The translations under genes were made by a program, and so were the position numbers. Under the pieces are notes generated by a model, which had not been told where the DNA came from, searched no databases, and saw only the letters and a program-made list of their open reading frames with translations. From an uncultured Collinsella sp. (GTDB taxonomy: Bacteria > Actinomycetota > Coriobacteriia > Coriobacteriales > Coriobacteriaceae), in assembly GCA_900551655.1 (NCBI GenBank), contig URWM01000104.1:1-6117 (forward strand): a DNA stretch of 6,117 nucleotides, in the 5' to 3' direction. This document shows, piece by piece, positions 5,601 through 6,117 of this stretch. Position 1 is the first letter of the stretch. Every line of letters begins with the position of its first letter.

Positions 5601-6067
5601 ACCACAAGTAGGGCAAGTCGTCTGCGTCTGCATCTGCCCTAGGATCGTGTTGGCGATACGGGTAACGACACCGCTACCTTTACACGTATCACACGTCTTC
5701 ACACCCTCCGAGCCTTCCGCCCCGCTACCGTGACAATGCGAACAAGGCACATACTTCTTCACCTTGATCTTCTTTTCCACGCCGTTAGCGATCTCTTTCA
5801 GGTTCAGCTTCACCTTCACACGCAAGTCCGATCCACGGTTCACACGGCGTCCTCCACGAGAACCGCCGAAACCACCGAAGCCACCAAAACCGCCAAAATG
5901 TCCACCAAAGATGTCGCCGAACTGTGAGAAAATGTCGTCCATCGACATTCCGCCTCCACTGAAGCCTCCGCCTCCGCCGAAGCCTTGCGGACCCATGCTC
6001 GGACCGTACTGGTCGTAACGGGCACGCTTGTCAGGATTACTCAGCACGTCGTATGCCTCAGCCGCCT
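5592..6067 (-). CDS. dnaJ: Internal fragment of chaperone DnaJ (Bacteroidota style)
   Basis: About 158 codons of the Hsp40 co-chaperone that stimulates DnaK. Present in order are the end of the J domain ([20 protein letters not shown]), the Gly/Phe-rich linker with four to five GGF repeats and [16 protein letters not shown], the basic stretch [18 protein letters not shown], and three of four zinc repeats: [24 protein letters not shown]. The HPD motif, the fourth zinc repeat and the C-terminal peptide-binding domains are missing: the 5' side is cut by adapter at 6068, the 3' side by the junction with modC. The wording of linker and zinc region is typical of Bacteroides/Prevotella-group DnaJ, unlike the actinobacterial style of the rest of the window, and codons are less GC-biased. 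It is best taken as foreign sequence joined in error. Confidence 0.9.
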
Positions 6068-6117
6068 CTGTCTCTTATACACATCTGACGCTGCCGACGA
6101 AGGCTTAGGTGTAGATC
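6068..6117. other. Illumina Nextera adapter with index (library artefact)
   Basis: CTGTCTCTTATACACATCT (6068-6086) is the Tn5/Nextera mosaic end. GACGCTGCCGACGA (6087-6100) is the rest of the read-1 adapter in reverse complement. AGGCTTAG (6101-6108) is an index whose reverse complement CTAAGCCT is the standard Nextera i5 index S508/N508, and GTGTAGATC (6109-6117) starts the P5 flow-cell sequence. None of this is biological; the insert ends at 6067 or within a base of it. Confidence 0.98.

Noticed and set aside
4695..5642. A 315-codon plus-strand open frame
   Set aside because: It runs opposite modC and crosses the chimeric junction; its translation shows no known motif.
5820..5990. Short tandem GGF-coding repeats as a DNA repeat array or CRISPR-like element
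   Set aside because: They encode the normal Gly/Phe-rich linker of DnaJ; there are no spacers or regular repeat units.
4680..6047. A genuine novel DnaJ-ABC transporter fusion protein
   Set aside because: Both halves are truncated in essential places, differ in taxonomic style, and meet at a short shared sequence in a contig with adapter ends. A chimera is far more likely.

Overview
The window reads as one assembled contig of mixed origin, not a clean stretch of one chromosome. From about base 9 to at least 4300 it is high-GC bacterial DNA with every recognisable gene on the minus strand. Gene content and style (Sec-type SelD, YedF, DUF3343, an EF2568-type aminotransferase, BrnQ) suggest an anaerobic gut Coriobacteriia such as Collinsella. 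That assignment is inference from style and family membership, not from a search.

Layout in minus-strand transcription order from the right. Bases 6068-6117 are a Nextera transposon end, read-1 adapter, an 8-base index and the start of P5: library artefact. Bases about 5590-6067 are an internal dnaJ fragment of Bacteroidota style. At about 5582-5600 it joins in frame to an N-terminally truncated molybdate-type ABC ATPase (modC, to 4680), which has its own terminator (4631-4668). The join falls in a short shared GEGKI stretch and looks like a chimera. Bases 4310-4630 hold no convincing complete gene: they contain a promoter candidate, a cluster of GTTGA/TCAAC half-sites, an orphan start with a good ribosome binding site that opens only 22 codons, and two inverted repeats. 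Bases 4100 to about 4297 are the C-terminal end of a BadF/BcrA-type acyl-CoA dehydratase activase, broken at a hairpin.

Bases 873-4015 are the coherent core, a selenium-metabolism operon: selD, yedF, DUF3343 and a SufS/CsdB-like class V aminotransferase. The genes are close-packed, with an ATGA overlap between the last two. It ends in a strong terminator at 821-849. SelD appears to be a selenoprotein: an in-frame TGA is codon 17, exactly where E. coli SelD has Cys17, followed by a compact hairpin fitting a bacterial SECIS. The same gene carries a one-base frameshift near 3840. The aminotransferase probably mobilises selenium or sulfur from (seleno)cysteine, DUF3343 and YedF are probable carriers or transfer proteins, and SelD makes selenophosphate. 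Below the terminator, brnQ (branched-chain amino acid transporter) starts at 797 and runs off the left end, where bases 1-8 match the inner end of the Nextera mosaic end.

The most solid biology is the Sec-containing SelD and its operon. The most eye-catching apparent novelty, a DnaJ-ABC ATPase fusion, is best explained as an assembly or library chimera.
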